NCBI RefSeq assembly: GCF_033115175.1
Contig: NC_084837.1
Location: forward strand, 90,640,499-90,704,498
DNA length: 64,000 nucleotides
Direction: 5' to 3'
Origin: Lepus europaeus
Lineage: Eukaryota > Chordata > Mammalia > Lagomorpha > Leporidae
Shown: positions 21,213 to 33,072 of the stretch, in pieces
How positions within the stretch are numbered: the first letter of the stretch is position 1
How the letters are laid out: each line of letters starts with the position of its first letter
Made by a program: the position numbers and the translations under genes
The notes under the pieces: generated by a model
What the model was told of the DNA's origin: nothing
The model's database searches: none
What the model saw: the letters and a program-made list of their open reading frames with translations, nothing else

Positions 21213-22714
21213 AAATATCATGCTTTCTCTTAATTGTAGTGGTTAATATATCCAGCTATACTACTACAGTTTTAATGGCCTGTGATTATTTTAAAATTTA
21301 CTGAGTATGAGTGACATGGACATCTTTTCATCTGATTATTGTTTATAGCCCTTGCCTGAATTCCTGCTGAACTAGGGCCTTTTTATTTTTTACTTGCCGA
21401 ACTCTTTACTTAGTGAAGCATCAAGCTTTGACTAAGATGTAGATTAAAAATGTGTGATCTCAAAAATTAAAAAAGGAAGGAAGGATGGATAGAGGACAAA
21501 GGGAAATATCATGTTCTCAGACTTGTATCAATGAACTATATTGAATCTGTTCTCTTTGTATTACTATTACATTAACATGAGAACTGATGAGAGTTGTATT
21601 TATTATGCACTTGCCATGACCCTGAAAATCTAATATACTAATAAATCCCTTAAAATAAATAAAAGCGAAGCAAGTCTGAAAAAAGAGTTTAAAATGAGAT
21701 AAATACAGAAAGCTTACCATTGTCTCAAGGACCTGGGGGGAGATTCAGCTTTCTCAATATCACCTGGAGGCTGTTGCCATACCTACAGGTACAAATTCAG
21801 AGAGCCCTAGAAATAAGGTTCCAAGGCTGAACTTTTAAATATACAAAAGAATTGAGGGATACAGACTTTTGAATGTGGAATAAAAGAAAAGACTTGGCGA
21901 GTATTATAGCCTGCTAGAATTGTACCACAAGTGAGTTAAATAACTAAAAAGAAAAAAAAATCAATAACAACATTACCAAACTACTGCACTGTGGAGGTGT
22001 GGGGCCAAAACAACAAGAAATAATGGTGATGTTTTCCTTGGGTTATAAGTTGTCTTCCAGCCAATTGCATGGTCCAGGGAATCTGTAAATGTTGATTCAT
22101 GGTAGGACTCAAGTCTTGAAATAAATTCATTGCAATCAAATTTGATTAACACCTTTGCCTGTTGCTACTTAAAAAAACAAAACCAAAACAAACAAAAATG
22201 ACTTCTAGACTGGAAAGAAAACCATCGAAATGTTAACAGGACAGAAAGGTTACAGTAACTTCAATAATCGACCACTGAAGACTTGGCTGTTTGCCCCTCC
22301 AGTAAGATTTAAATTGCGAATTCCTTCAAAACCAAGACAATCTTAACTCATGAGTAACTGAGGATGGATCAGCTTTATCAAGGTGGGGAGAGGGAAAACC
22401 AGAAGACCCCTGCCACAGCCAGGGGCAGAGAGCACCCAGACCTGTGTTTGTGGAAAGGTTACCGAGTGTGAATGTTTTGGAGTGCAATTTGGTCCCATAT
22501 ACAAAGTTTTAAATGCACATATGCCCTCATAAAGTCATGTCTAAGAATCTGGTGTACCGAACTGACACAGACTGGCAAAAATACACGAACAAGAAAAGCT
22601 TACTGGGGACTAAGCATAAGATTTGTAACAGCTAAAAGTTCACAACCTAGATGCTAACAATAGGATTGCCAACTTTATTATGGATCTGTACCTGGGCGAC
22701 TGTGAAGCCATCGG
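21213..22714. other. Unassigned, AT-rich, probably old repeat debris
   Basis: Follows the reverse-transcriptase part of the older L1. Around 21240-21600 it may be an old L1-type 3'UTR ('aaaggaaggaaggatggata'), but I cannot place it firmly. No gene seen. Confidence 0.35.
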
Positions 22715-22729
22715 AAAGAAGGCAGTGGA

Positions 22730-23064
22730 GGGGCTGGCGCTGTGGTGCGGTGGGTAAAGCTGCCGCCTACAGTGCCGGCATCCCATATGGGTGCCAATTT
22801 GAGTCCTGGCTGCTCCACTTCTGATCCAGCTCTCTGCTATGGCCTGGGAAAGCAATGGAAGATGGCCCAAGTCCTTGGGCCCCTGCACCCACGTGGGAGA
22901 AGTTCCTGGCTCCTGGCTTCAGATTGGCCCAGCTCCAGCCATTGCGGCCAATTGGGAAGAGAACCAGTGGATGGAAGATCCCTCCTCCCCGCTTTTCCTT
23001 CTCTCTCTGTGTAAGCCTGACTTTCAAATAAATAAAAAAAAAAAATCTTAAAAAAAACAAAAAC
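22730..23064 (+). mobile_element. C-repeat SINE, sense, perfect TSD
   Basis: Complete copy from 'ggggctggcgctgtggtgcg' to an A-rich tail. 15-bp TSD AAAGAAGGCAGTGGA at 22715-22729 and 23065-23079. Confidence 0.93.
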
Positions 23065-23079
23065 AAAGAAGGCAGTGGA

Positions 23080-23574
23080 TTTGTACACATTGACATGGAA
23101 ATAAGCCTGGAATACGTCGCGGAAACGAACAAGCCGCAGAGCAGTGTGCACAGCGTGACTGCCTTTCATGAAATAAGTGGAAAAAAAACACTAATCCAAA
23201 TACAAGTGTATCTGCGTGCTCATAAATAATTCAGGAGATACTGCACTGACTGTCAAGAGGGGTTAATGCTTGGCAGTAGCACTACTGGTGTTTCATTTTT
23301 TGGGTTGCACGTATATTATTTTTTGTGTTTTAGACTGGGTTATGTTTTTAGTAACTAGGAGGATGTTGGCAGTTAGGTCTGGACCCTGAACATCACAGTC
23401 CTCCCTTGCACTGACTACACTAGTGGCAGAGGCAGCAGTGAGTGTAGAGAAGAGAGGGAAGCCTGTGGAGGATCAGGTACCTTCCCACACCGCACGCACA
23501 AATCTGTTAAGAGATTATCGCCAGTATTTTTGGGAAAAGTTTTAAGTTAGGTAACATATTAAAGTCACTTATTA
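23080..23574. other. Unassigned sequence
   Basis: No gene or recognised repeat between two sense C repeats. Confidence 0.35.
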
Positions 23575-23903
23575 GGGGCTGGTGTTGTGGCGCAGTGGGT
23601 TGAACTGCCACTTGCAACCCTGGCTTCCCATATCGGAGTGCTGGGTGGAGCCCAGCTGCTCTGCTTCAGATCCGGCTCCCTGCTAATGCTCTTGAGAAGG
23701 CAGCAGATGGTGGCCCAATTACCTAGGCTCCTGCCACTCACGTGGGGGCCTGGATGGAGGTCCTGGTGCCTGGTTTCAACTTGGTCCAACCCTAGCTGTT
23801 TTGGCTATTTGGGGAGTGAACCAACTGATAGAAGGTCTCTTTCTCTTTCTCTCTCTGTCACTCTTTCAAATAAAAATAAATCTTATTTAAAAAAATAAAA
23901 ACA
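23575..23903 (+). mobile_element. C-repeat SINE, sense
   Basis: Head 'ggggctggtgttgtggcgca', a diverged body and tail 'caaataaaaataaatc'. An older variant than the neighbours. Confidence 0.82.
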
Positions 23904-24908
23904 AAGTCTCTTAGCAAACGAAGCTGGTATAGAGCTTAAAGATTGAAAGTGTACATTTACACTTATTCACACTGACCTAGTTTAGAACCGAGGAGACGGA
24001 GAAAGCTCTTCCTTCCTTCCTAAGCCACATCTCCTTCCCTTGGGTTTTCCAAAGCCTGCATCTGTCTCCATCTAGTTACCACCCAAGCAAATTTTAGGAT
24101 ATTTTTAAAACAGGAAGCAGAAGCTGTCTGTGAGTGGCTCTAAAAAGGAGTGCTATTTCTGGAAGGATCCAAATGGACTGGGGAATGGAGTAGCCAAGAC
24201 TAATAAACAAATTCAAAGCTGCAGGTTACAAGAGCAAGACACACAGGTATGTCTCTATACACAAGCAATAAATAATCTGAAAAGGAAATTAAGAAAATTC
24301 TACTTACAATAGCATCCAAAAAATAATCTACCTAAGCCTACATCTAACCAAGGAGGTGAAAGACTACACTGAAGATCATAGAACACTGTTGAAAGAAGTT
24401 TTAAAAGACATAAATAAATGAAAAGACATCTGGGTTCACGGATCATAGGACTTCATGTTGCAAAAGACTCACTTCCTGATTTCAAAAATTATTACAAAGC
24501 TGTAGTAGTCCCAGCAATGTGGTACCCCCTGAAGGCAGGTGCACGGACCAATGGGACACAACCAGGAGCCCACAAATAAAGTCACGCATCTACAGCCAAT
24601 CGATTTTTTGCAAAATTTCAGGACTGTTCAATGGGACAAGAGCAGTCTCTTCAACAAATGATGCTGGGACAACCAGATATCCATCCCCACCACATCATAC
24701 AAAAAACAACTCAAAATGAATTAACAATTTAAATATAAAAGCTAAAACTGTGAAGTCTCAGAAGAAAACAGAGGTACAGCTTCATGACTTGGGACTTGGC
24801 AATGAATTCTTAGATATGCTACCAGAAGCACAAGCAACTGGGGGAAAAAAACAGATAAATTGTATTTCATCAAAATTAAAAATATTATGCTTTAAAAAGG
24901 CATTATGA

Positions 24909-25172
24909 GGGGCCAGCACTGTGGCGCAGCAGGTAAAGCTGCCGCCTACAGTGCCGGCATCCCTTATGGGCACCGGTTCGAGACCCAGCTGTTCCACTTC
25001 CCATCCTGCTCTCTGCAATGGCCTGGGAAAGCAGTAGAAGATGGCCTAAGTCCTTGGGCCCCTGCTCCCGCATGGGAGACCTGGAAGAAGCTCCTGGCTT
25101 CTGGCTCCTGGCTTCAGATCAGCTCAGCTCCAGCCGTTGTGGCCTATTGGAGAGTGAATCAGCGGATGGAAG

Positions 25173-25208
<36 letters not shown>

Positions 25209-25264
25209 CTCCTCCTCTCTGTATAATTCTTTCAAGTAAATAAATAAATCTTTTTTTTTTTTTA
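24909..25264 (+). mobile_element. C-repeat SINE, sense, with long CT tract
   Basis: Head 'gggccagcactgtggcgcag', pure (CT)n near 25177-25203, tail 'aagtaaataaataaatc'. TSD of about 12 bp ('aaggcattatga') on both sides. Confidence 0.9.
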
Positions 25265-25730
25265 AAAAAAAAAGGGCATTATGAAGAAAGTGAAAAGTCA
25301 ACCATACAATGGGGGAGACTATCTCAAAGCACATATCTGGTAAGGTCTAGTACCCAAAATATCTTGAGAGCTCTATTTAACGCAACAACAGAAAGAAACA
25401 ACCCAAATGAGGAGAGGACTTGAAGACACTTTACTCCAAATTATACACAAATGACCAAGAATCACCTGAAAGATGCTGAGCATCGCTAACCGTTTAGGAA
25501 ATGCTTCAGATCTCAGTGAGACAGCACTTCACTCCCACTAGGGTGGCCTTAATTAAAACAAACAAACAAACTGGAAAATTACAGATCTCACCAGGATGGG
25601 GAGAAATCCCATTCCTTGTATATTTCTGCTGGGAAAGAAAAACATCCAGCCACTGTGGAACAGTGTGGTGGCTCCTCAGAAGGTAGCAGACAGAATTACC
25701 CTTGGACCCAACAGTTTCAAAGAACTGCCC

Positions 25731-25806
25731 CAGGCCGGTGCATCTCCTCTCTCTGCCTCTGCCTTTCTGTAACTCTGCCTTTCAAATAAATAAATAAATC
25801 TTTTTA
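25731..25806 (+). mobile_element. C-repeat 3' fragment, sense
   Basis: Only the CT tract and 'tttcaaataaataaataaatc' tail remain. It runs directly into an antisense C repeat. Confidence 0.7.
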
Positions 25807-26336
25807 GTGAGAGGGAGAGACAGAGAGAAAGGTCTTCCTTCCATTGATTCACTCCCCAGATGGCCGTAACGGCTGGAGCTGCACTGATCCAAAGCCAGGA
25901 TCCAGGAGCTTCTTCCTGGTCTCCCATGTGGGTGCAGGGGTCCAAGGACTTGGGCCATCTTCTACTGCTTTCCCAGGCCACAGCAGAAAGCTGGGCTAGA
26001 AGAGGAGTAGCTGGCCGGCGCCGCGGCTCACTAGGCTAATCTTCCACATTGTGGCGCCGGCACACCGGGTTCTAGTCCCGGTTGGGGCACCGATCCTGTC
26101 CCGGTTGCCCCTCTTCCAGGCCAGCTCTCTGCTGTGGCCAGGGAGTGCAGTGGAGGATGGCCCAAGTGCTTGGGCCCTGCACCCCATGGGAGACCAGGAG
26201 AAGCACCTGGCTCCTGCCATCGGATCAGCACGGTGCGCCGGCCGCAGCGCGCCTACCGCAGCGGCCATTGGAGGGTGAACCAACGGCAAAAGGAAGACCT
26301 TTCTCTCTGTCTCCCTCTACTGTCCACTCTGCCTGT

Positions 26337-26372
<36 letters not shown>

Positions 26373-26462
26373 AAGAGGAGTAGCTGGGACTAGAACTGGC
26401 GTCCATATGGGGTGCCGGCACCACAGGCGGAGGATTAACCTACTGTACCATAGTGCTGGCCC
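25807..26462 (-). mobile_element. C-repeat SINE, antisense, split by a younger CSINE2-like copy
   Basis: Antisense halves at 25807-26014 and 26388-26462 join perfectly once the inserted sense copy and its TSD are removed. Confidence 0.88.
26015..26371 (+). mobile_element. CSINE2-like C repeat, sense, nested in another C repeat
   Basis: Head 'ccggcgccgcggctcactag', CpG-rich body and more than 30 terminal A's (26338-26370). 16-bp TSD GAAGAGGAGTAGCTGG at 25999-26014 and 26372-26387. The long pure tail and intact CpGs point to a young insertion. Confidence 0.94.
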
Positions 26463-26760
26463 CTAAATAAATGTTAAAAAAAAAAAAAAAGAATTGCCCC
26501 AAAGAACTGAAAACAGGAACTCAAATAAATACATTTGCATGCGTGTTCAAAGCAGCACTATTCACAATTGCTCAAAGGTGGAAAGATGTCCATCAGCAGA
26601 AAAAAGGATAAAAAAATTGAGGTACATGCTTACAATGGAATATTGTTTATCCATGAAAAGGAATAAAGTACCAATACATGCTACCATGTCAGTATGCAGC
26701 ACCAGGGAAGTGATTTACAGAGATGTAAAAAATGGGATTTTTCCTTGGGTTTTCTATTCT

Positions 26761-27746
26761 ATTCCATGGATCCTATTTGTCCATTCCTCTGCCACTATCA
26801 CACAGTCCTGATTATTCACAGGACTGCACACCGGCTTCCAGAGAGGTGAGAGCGAGGAAGAGAGAGAGTTTTCTCGGGTAGAACTAAAAATACTCCAAGG
26901 CTCACAGCCTCGCAATCCCTCGCCAGCTATTCCCATCCACCTTCCAGGACTGCTTGGCCATCCATGTATTAGAACAAAAAACACCCCACAGAGACTATTT
27001 AAAGTCCTGTATAGTGAATAGAAAATGCATTTTGCCCATTTCAGATGGGGCAGAGCCTGCAGAAAGAGGGCACTCCCCAGGGTCAGCCTGCCTGTCCTGG
27101 GTGCTCCCAGATCTCATTTATAATTTGATGTCAGCCCAGGCCTGGCTGCAGTGTGGCTGCACTGGCTCAGCTGACAGTCAGAGAGACACTGGATTGCAAC
27201 ATTCTTCTAGGCAGCCTGCACTGAAGACAACCTTATTGGGAGAGCAAATGCTATCGTTACTAAATAATTTTAAACATTATCGAATGTTAGTTTGTGCATT
27301 TAGGATGCAAAGCATTGAGAATCATGTAAAACACACAAGCGCAAAGTATTCTCTAGTGCAGCAAAATCAAAACCAGTTCCAGCCGTACAGCCAAGGGGAG
27401 GCTCTGAATTGCTGTCATCGCGAGGCCGTCTGCTGCTGGCGAGGCTCTGCTGCCCCCGGGTGGCTGAAGTCCTCCTTGACAAAGCTGCTGGGCCCCGGGC
27501 TGATGGATGGGAGGTTTACTCTCAACAGCAGGATGGATGAATGGATGGATAGAAGCATGGGTGAATTCATCCATTTGCTCATTCATTGTATTGTATTTCA
27601 ACTCATTTTCCAGGCACTGAGCCAAGTGTGTAAGGAAGTGACATTTGAGAGCCGAGATGTGAAAACTGTACTGGTGTTAGGTAGGCGAGGGACATGGTTG
27701 GAGCTGTCCTGTATACTGAGAGGCTATGGAAAGAATCAGGAAAATG
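26761..27746. other. Unassigned sequence with a long open frame of doubtful meaning
   Basis: No recognised repeat, apart from a short ATGG-type run (about 27532-27551). A + frame stays open from 26954 to 27766, but its translation shows no known domain and its end runs into a C repeat. I do not call it a gene. Confidence 0.4.
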
Positions 27747-28066
27747 AGGCTGGCACTGTGGTGTAATGGGTAAAGCTGTCGCCTGCAGTGCTGGCATCCC
27801 ATGTAGGCACTGGTTCGAGTCCCAGCTGCTCCACTTCCGGTCCAGCTCTCTGCTGTGGCCTGGGAAGGCAGCAGAAGATGGCCCAAGTCCTTGGGTCCTT
27901 GCACCCATGTGGGAAGACCCAGAAGAAGCTCCTGGCTTCAGATCAGCTCAGCTCCAGCCATTGCTGCCACTTGGGGAGTGAACTAGTGGATGGAAGACCT
28001 GTATGTCTCTCTGTCTCTCTCTCTGTAACTCTTTCAAATAAATAAATAAATCTTTAAAAAAAGAAA
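27747..28066 (+). mobile_element. C-repeat SINE, sense
   Basis: Head 'aggctggcactgtggtgtaa' and tail 'caaataaataaataaatc' with A's. Confidence 0.88.
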
Positions 28067-28993
28067 AGAACGAAAATACCAGGAAAGTGACATAGGACCT
28101 CCTACTATGCTTCCTCCTCCTAAGAGACAAACCTGTCTTGGGCTAACCCCAGCCTGCCAACCCAAACCTACTTGGTAGAGACAGGAGAAGGAATCACAAG
28201 CAGCACCTGCACGCTTTCACTGAACGCTGGGCGTACAGGGGAAGTCCACCGTGGGGACAGGGAGGGAGAGTGGGCAGAGCCCCCCATGTCCCTGAAAAGG
28301 AAGTGAATGAGATTGAACATGACACCACATTTCACAGGGCTGTCTTCAACGGTGAGGCCCCCGGGGTCAGTAAGTTACTACAGGCCAGAGGAGCCTGCAA
28401 ACACAGAGATTCCACAGACGGCAATCCCCGTGCAAGGTACAGGAAAAGCAGACAGTGGCTGAGACCACGCCTCATTCACTCCACCTGGACCTCAGTCACA
28501 GCGCCACAGGCACGCAGAGCGGAGATTCTTCCCGGAAGCTGAAAACTGACTTGCAACTTGTCTCTGTAGTTGAGTTACTATTATTAGCTCCTCTTAGGAT
28601 TTTGTAAAAAAGCCCATGTAGAAAATTCTAACCTATTCACTTCAGTGAGACTCCAACATGCATCTGTGAGCACTTGGTGAATGCAAGAGCGGCTGTGCTG
28701 GGGAGGGAGCAATGCCAGGGTGACTTTGACCTCTCCCTCAAAGTCTGTGGTCTAGGGGTGCTGGCTGCAAAGAAACAACGTAGCAATCAGACTGTAACCT
28801 TTACATGGGACGGGAAATGTGAGCTAGGATGAGGTAGCTCATCCTACCTGCAGGGAGCACGCGGCGGGGAGGGGGGCATCGGTGCCTTGAAACACGGGAG
28901 AAAGATTTTGATAGCTCGGAGAGGAGAGGGGGATGGACTCTCTTTCTTCATTTTGGAGGAACAGGCACTGTTATTTGTTAAATCTTTTCTGAG
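28067..28993. other. Unassigned sequence
   Basis: About 930 bp with no recognised repeat, RNA or coding domain. Moderate GC, short frames only. Confidence 0.4.
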
Positions 28994-29220
28994 GGCCGGC
29001 GCCGCGGCTCACTAGGCTAATCCTCCGCCTGTGGCACCAGCACCCCCGGTTCTAGTCCCGGTTGGGGTGCCGGATTGTGTCCCGGTTGCTCCTCTTCCAG
29101 TCCAGCTCTCTCCTGTGGCCCAGGAAGGCAGTGGAGAATGGCCCAAGTGCTTGGGCCCTGCACCTGCATGGGAGACCAGGAGAAGCACCTGGCTCCTGGC
29201 TTCGGATCAGCGCAGCGCGA
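28994..29220 (+). mobile_element. CSINE2-like C repeat, sense, missing its 3' end
   Basis: Starts with a full head ('ggccggcgccgcggctcact') and stops at 'ggatcagcgcagcgcg', without the CT tract or A-tail. A later deletion or an unusual insertion would explain this. Confidence 0.85.
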
Positions 29221-29493
29221 TCCTGTGTGATTAGCATCAGAACAGCCTGAAAGCCCACAGGTGAAACAAAAGTGCCACTTTAGAAAACCTTTGAGTGAAG
29301 GAAGGGAAAACTTGATACACAGGACATCCATTCCAGCGACCGGCCCTCCCGTCTCTAAGCATTTTGATTTTGCAAAAAATGATTTTTTTTTTACAAAGAG
29401 TCTACTCTTTCATAAAAGAATAAATGAGACAGAGTACAATTTTTTAGTTCACTAATACACTAAAAATCCCTTTCTGAATGTTTGTCCCTTTCT

Positions 29494-29823
29494 TTTTAAA
29501 GGATTTCTTTATTTTTTTGAAAGGCAGAGTGGCAGAGGGGAGCGAGGAAGAGGAGAGGGAGGGAAAGATAGATCCTCTGTCTGCTGGTTCACGCCCCAAC
29601 AGCCGGGGCTGGGCTAAGCCAAAGCTAGGAGCAGGAATTCCATCCGGGTCTCCTACATGGGAGGTGGGAGCCCACGTATTTGGGTCATCATCTGTTGCTT
29701 CCCAGGTGCGTTAGCAGGGAGCTGGATGGGAAGAGAAGCAGCTGGGACTGGAACCTGCACTCTGATATAGGATGCAGGCAGTGCAAGCGGCGGCTTAACC
29801 CGCTAAGCAACAACGTCCACCCC
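29494..29823 (-). mobile_element. C-repeat SINE, antisense
   Basis: Tail complement near 29494, body with 'gggctaagccaaagctagga', head complement 'taagcaacaacgtccacccc'. A diverged variant. Confidence 0.85.
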
Positions 29824-30002
29824 TGGATGTTTCTTTCTTGTGAATAACTCATTTATTAGTAAGCAAAGCCTCTAAAGAGAGGTGTCACCTGCTCTTTAGA
29901 TTCGGACCCAACCACATCTTAACTAATCTGGAGGTAACGAAGCTCCTCAGTCTCTTTGTCAGATGCAGCCACACAAAGCCACCCACAAAGATTGTTCTGT
30001 TG

Positions 30003-30300
30003 GGGCCAGCGCTATGGTGTAGTGGGTGAAGCTACTACCCATAGTGCCAGCATCCTATAGGGGCGCCAGTTCTAGTCCCTGCTGCTCCACTCTTTTTCCA
30101 GTTCTCTGCTGTGGCCTGGGAAAGCAGTAGAAGATGGCCCAAGTCCCTGGGCCCCTGCACCCGCATGGGAGACCCGGTGCAGCTCCAGCCGTTGTGGCCA
30201 ATTGGGGGATGAACCAGCAGATGGAAGACTCTCTCTCTCTCTCTCTCTCTCTCCCCTTCTCTGTGTAACTCTGCCTTTCAAATAAATAATCTTTAAAAAG
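30003..30300 (+). mobile_element. C-repeat SINE, sense
   Basis: Head 'ggggccagcgctatggtgta', (CT)n near 30229-30252, tail 'caaataaataatctttaaaa'. An internal gap lies in the 'aagctcctggctcc' part of the body. Confidence 0.88.
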
Positions 30301-30316
30301 AAAGAAAGTTTGTTCT

Positions 30317-30494
30317 ATTTAAAAATATTTATTTATTTATTTATTTGAAAGGCAGAGTTACAGAGGGAGAAGGAGGGAGAGGCAGAGAGAGAGAGAGAGA
30401 GAGAGATCATCCATTCCCTGGTTCACTCACCAAATGGCTACAACAGCCAGAGCTGGGCAGGTCAGGAGCCAGGAGCCAGGAGCTTCTGGGTCTC
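30317..30494 (-). mobile_element. C-repeat SINE, antisense, head half missing
   Basis: Tail complement 'atttatttatttatttgaaa' and GA tract, ending abruptly after 'gccaggagcttctgggtctc'. A normal 5' truncation of the SINE. Confidence 0.85.
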
Positions 30495-30644
30495 TTAAGA
30501 TTGTTGTTAAGGCACATCTTAGGATAGTCTTTCAAACACCTTTTAGAAAATTGTCTCTCAGAAACAACTGTGATTTTAGCTTTGACATTTTCAATACCTT
30601 TGCTGAGATTTCCAGTTTTTCTCCTGGAGAAGCAGCCCAAACTT

Positions 30645-31220
30645 TCCTGAACTGCGCCACTATTGTGGCACAGTGCATTAAGCTGCTGCCTTTGAAGTCA
30701 GCATCCCATATGAACTCTGGTTTACGTCCTGGGGGCTCCACTTCTTATTAAGTATTTAAAGTCAGAGCAACAGAGAGAGAGGAGAGAGAGATAGAGAGAA
30801 AGATCTTTCATGTACAGCGGCCAGAGCTGGGCCAGGCTAAACTCAGGAGACTGGAGCTTTTTTGGAGTCTTCCACACAGGTGACAGGGGCCCAAGCACTC
30901 GGGCCATCTGGGCTGCTTTCCCAGGTCATTAGCAGGAAGCAGGGTGGGAAGCAGAGCAGCCAGGACATGAACTGGTGCCCACATGGATGCCAGCTGGCAT
31001 AGTAGGTGGCAGCTTTACCCACTATGCCACAGCACTGGCCCTGCTCCACTTCTGATCCAGCTCCCTGCTAGTATATCTTGAAAGCAGTAGATGAAAGCCC
31101 AAGTACTTGGGTTCCTGTACCTGCATGGGAAACCTGGATGGAGTTCTAGGCTCCTGGTATCAGTCTGGTCCAGCCTTGACCATGTGGCCATTTGTAGAGT
31201 GAACCAGATGACGGGAGATC

Positions 31221-31256
<36 letters not shown>

Positions 31257-31300
31257 CCTTTCTCTCTCTCTGTAAGTGTATGTGCGTGTCTTCTAAAGGT
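30645..31300 (+). mobile_element. C-repeat SINE, sense, split by an antisense copy
   Basis: Sense halves at about 30645-30745 and 31040-31300, with a CT tract near 31222-31273. The split carries an 11-bp TSD (GCTCCACTTCT). Confidence 0.85.
30746..31039 (-). mobile_element. C-repeat SINE, antisense, nested in a sense copy
   Basis: Runs from 'attaagtatttaaagtcaga' to the head complement 'tatgccacagcactggcccc'. The 11-bp TSD GCTCCACTTCT flanks it. Confidence 0.88.
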
Positions 31301-32426
31301 GAGTAAGGTCCAAATTAAACCTCCAGATGGATCTTTTGGGCTTTTTGCCTTTTGGCACCATCTTGAAAGATTGTGGCATAAGCAGAAAGCAAAAAGTGAT
31401 TGCGTTTATTTTAAGTTACAAGAGCATTGCACAATACATAATATAATCTTGTTTGGAAAAACTTAGGAAACACGCTTACAGTAAAAATAAAATTCTCCCT
31501 TCAAATTCCCTATTCAGCTCCCAATCCCGCTTCTCTTCCTAGAAGCAGGCATGTCACCAGCTTGCTGGGTTTCCTTCCAGAATGATTTCTGGTGAATTCA
31601 TGTAAAGACAAAACTATGCTGTGACTGGTATATAAATGGAAAGAAGTTATTTTTCTGCACTCTCTATTTTTTTTTTTCACTTACCACATACTGGAGAGTT
31701 CTCCATGTTGGTATGTCAATCATAGACTTGATACAGTTAAAACTCATTCTTTTCAATTGGAATTCCACAGTAAGTTACACCTTGGCTGTTTCACCATTTC
31801 CTTTACAACAGCTCAGGAGATGAAAGCTGCTGAGTTACCAAACAAGCAAACAACAAGCCCAGCTCTGGGACTGCAAAGCAACATCTCACCTGAACCTCTC
31901 ACAGCCCTGTACTCAGTTCCCAGACTCGAGATCATTTACAAATCCAGTGTCTCCTAAATGAAGGGGGAATCGGAAAATCCTGGAAGAATTTGGTAATGCT
32001 GCCACAGGTACGTACTGCAGCTGTTCCCTCCCTGCCTTCCCAAAAGGGAAGAGTAGCCATCTACTGGGACAGCTGTTGCAAAAAAGGAAAAGCCCTGGTC
32101 CTCTGGGGTTATGCACTTCTGGCTAATCATCCACTCGTTAGAACTGGGCCTACAGGGTGACGTGACCATTTCTAACTTCAGTCCACCTTAAGCTATGTTC
32201 AGTGGAACACTAGACCCTTCCGACAGTTCTTTTTTTAATTCTTGGGTGCACATTTGAAAGAGCTACAATTCTGCATGAGCAGAATCTTCACTTTGGTTCC
32301 CGATCTTTAGAACAAAGTAAGTGGAAACTCACAGAGCTTTATTCTACTCCCTTCTCCAAACCCCCATCAAAATAGCAAAACGGAAGTTCTACCACTTCCT
32401 TGGAGAGCAGCCACTGTGTTGCCATC
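31301..32426. other. Unassigned sequence
   Basis: About 1.1 kb with no gene or clear repeat, including an AT-rich part near 31400-31700. Confidence 0.4.
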
Positions 32427-32439
32427 AAGGATGTGAAGA

Positions 32440-32764
32440 CGGGGCAAGCATTTGGCACAGCAGGGAGGGTGATGCCTGGGACGCCGGCATCCTCTGTCGG
32501 AGTGGCTGGTTCTGGTGCAGGTTACTCTGCTTCTGATCCAGCTTCCTGCTGGTGTGCAGCCTGGGAGGAAGCGGAGGACAGCTCAGGCAGCTGGGTTTCT
32601 GTCACTGAAGTGGGAGACTCAGAATGAGATCCCCACTCCTGGCTTTCACCTGACCCAGCCTGGCCATTGAGGGCATGTGGAGACTTAACTAGCAGATGGA
32701 AGATCTCCAATTGTCTGTTTCTGACTCTGCTTTTCAAATAAAACAAAATAATTATATTTTTAAA
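32440..32764 (+). mobile_element. Diverged C-repeat SINE, sense, with TSD
   Basis: Older variant: head 'ggcaagcatttggcacagca' and tail 'tttcaaataaaacaaaataa'. 13-bp TSD AAGGATGTGAAGA at 32427-32439 and 32765-32777. Confidence 0.85.
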
Positions 32765-33072
32765 AAGGATGTGAAGATCATTTAAGCTGCCATGTGGGGA
32801 TGAAAAATGGATGGATGTTGAAGCATAATTGATGACTATGAACTCAATCAATAGGGTACCAACTGCAGGTGTTTTCCAGGTGTGGCTTTTCCAGGCATGG
32901 CTTCTATGGATTGCATATTAACAGACACAGTTGTAGGTAGCTATCGCCCAGGATCTTATATCCCTCTACTTTATAACAAGTATGTGTCACCTTACCTTCC
33001 ATGGGTCAGGACCTGAGCTCCCTGTTGCTGGCTCTATGGCTCTCAAGAGGCTGCAATCAAGACATCAGTGGG

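Larger units (their letters stand above)
24160..26760 (+). mobile_element. Old L1 ORF2 3' part, sense, split by C repeats
   Basis: Diverged ORF2 C-terminal sequence. Landmarks are 'caaagctgtagtagtcc' (24498), 'caacaaatgatgctgggaca' (24653), 'gaaatgcttcagatc' (25499), 'caaagcagcactattcaca' (26549) and 'aatggaatattgtttatcc' (26635). C repeats occupy 24909-25264 and 25731-26462. No intact frame. Confidence 0.8.

Noticed and set aside
22730-22830. tRNA-like heads with box A/B in C repeats as tRNA genes
   Set aside because: They are SINE heads; they repeat dozens of times and are followed by the C-repeat body and tail, not by a tRNA end.
26954-27766. 270-codon open frame on the + strand
   Set aside because: No recognisable domain, composition looks like chance, its last part runs into a C-repeat head, and no promoter or splice context was seen.
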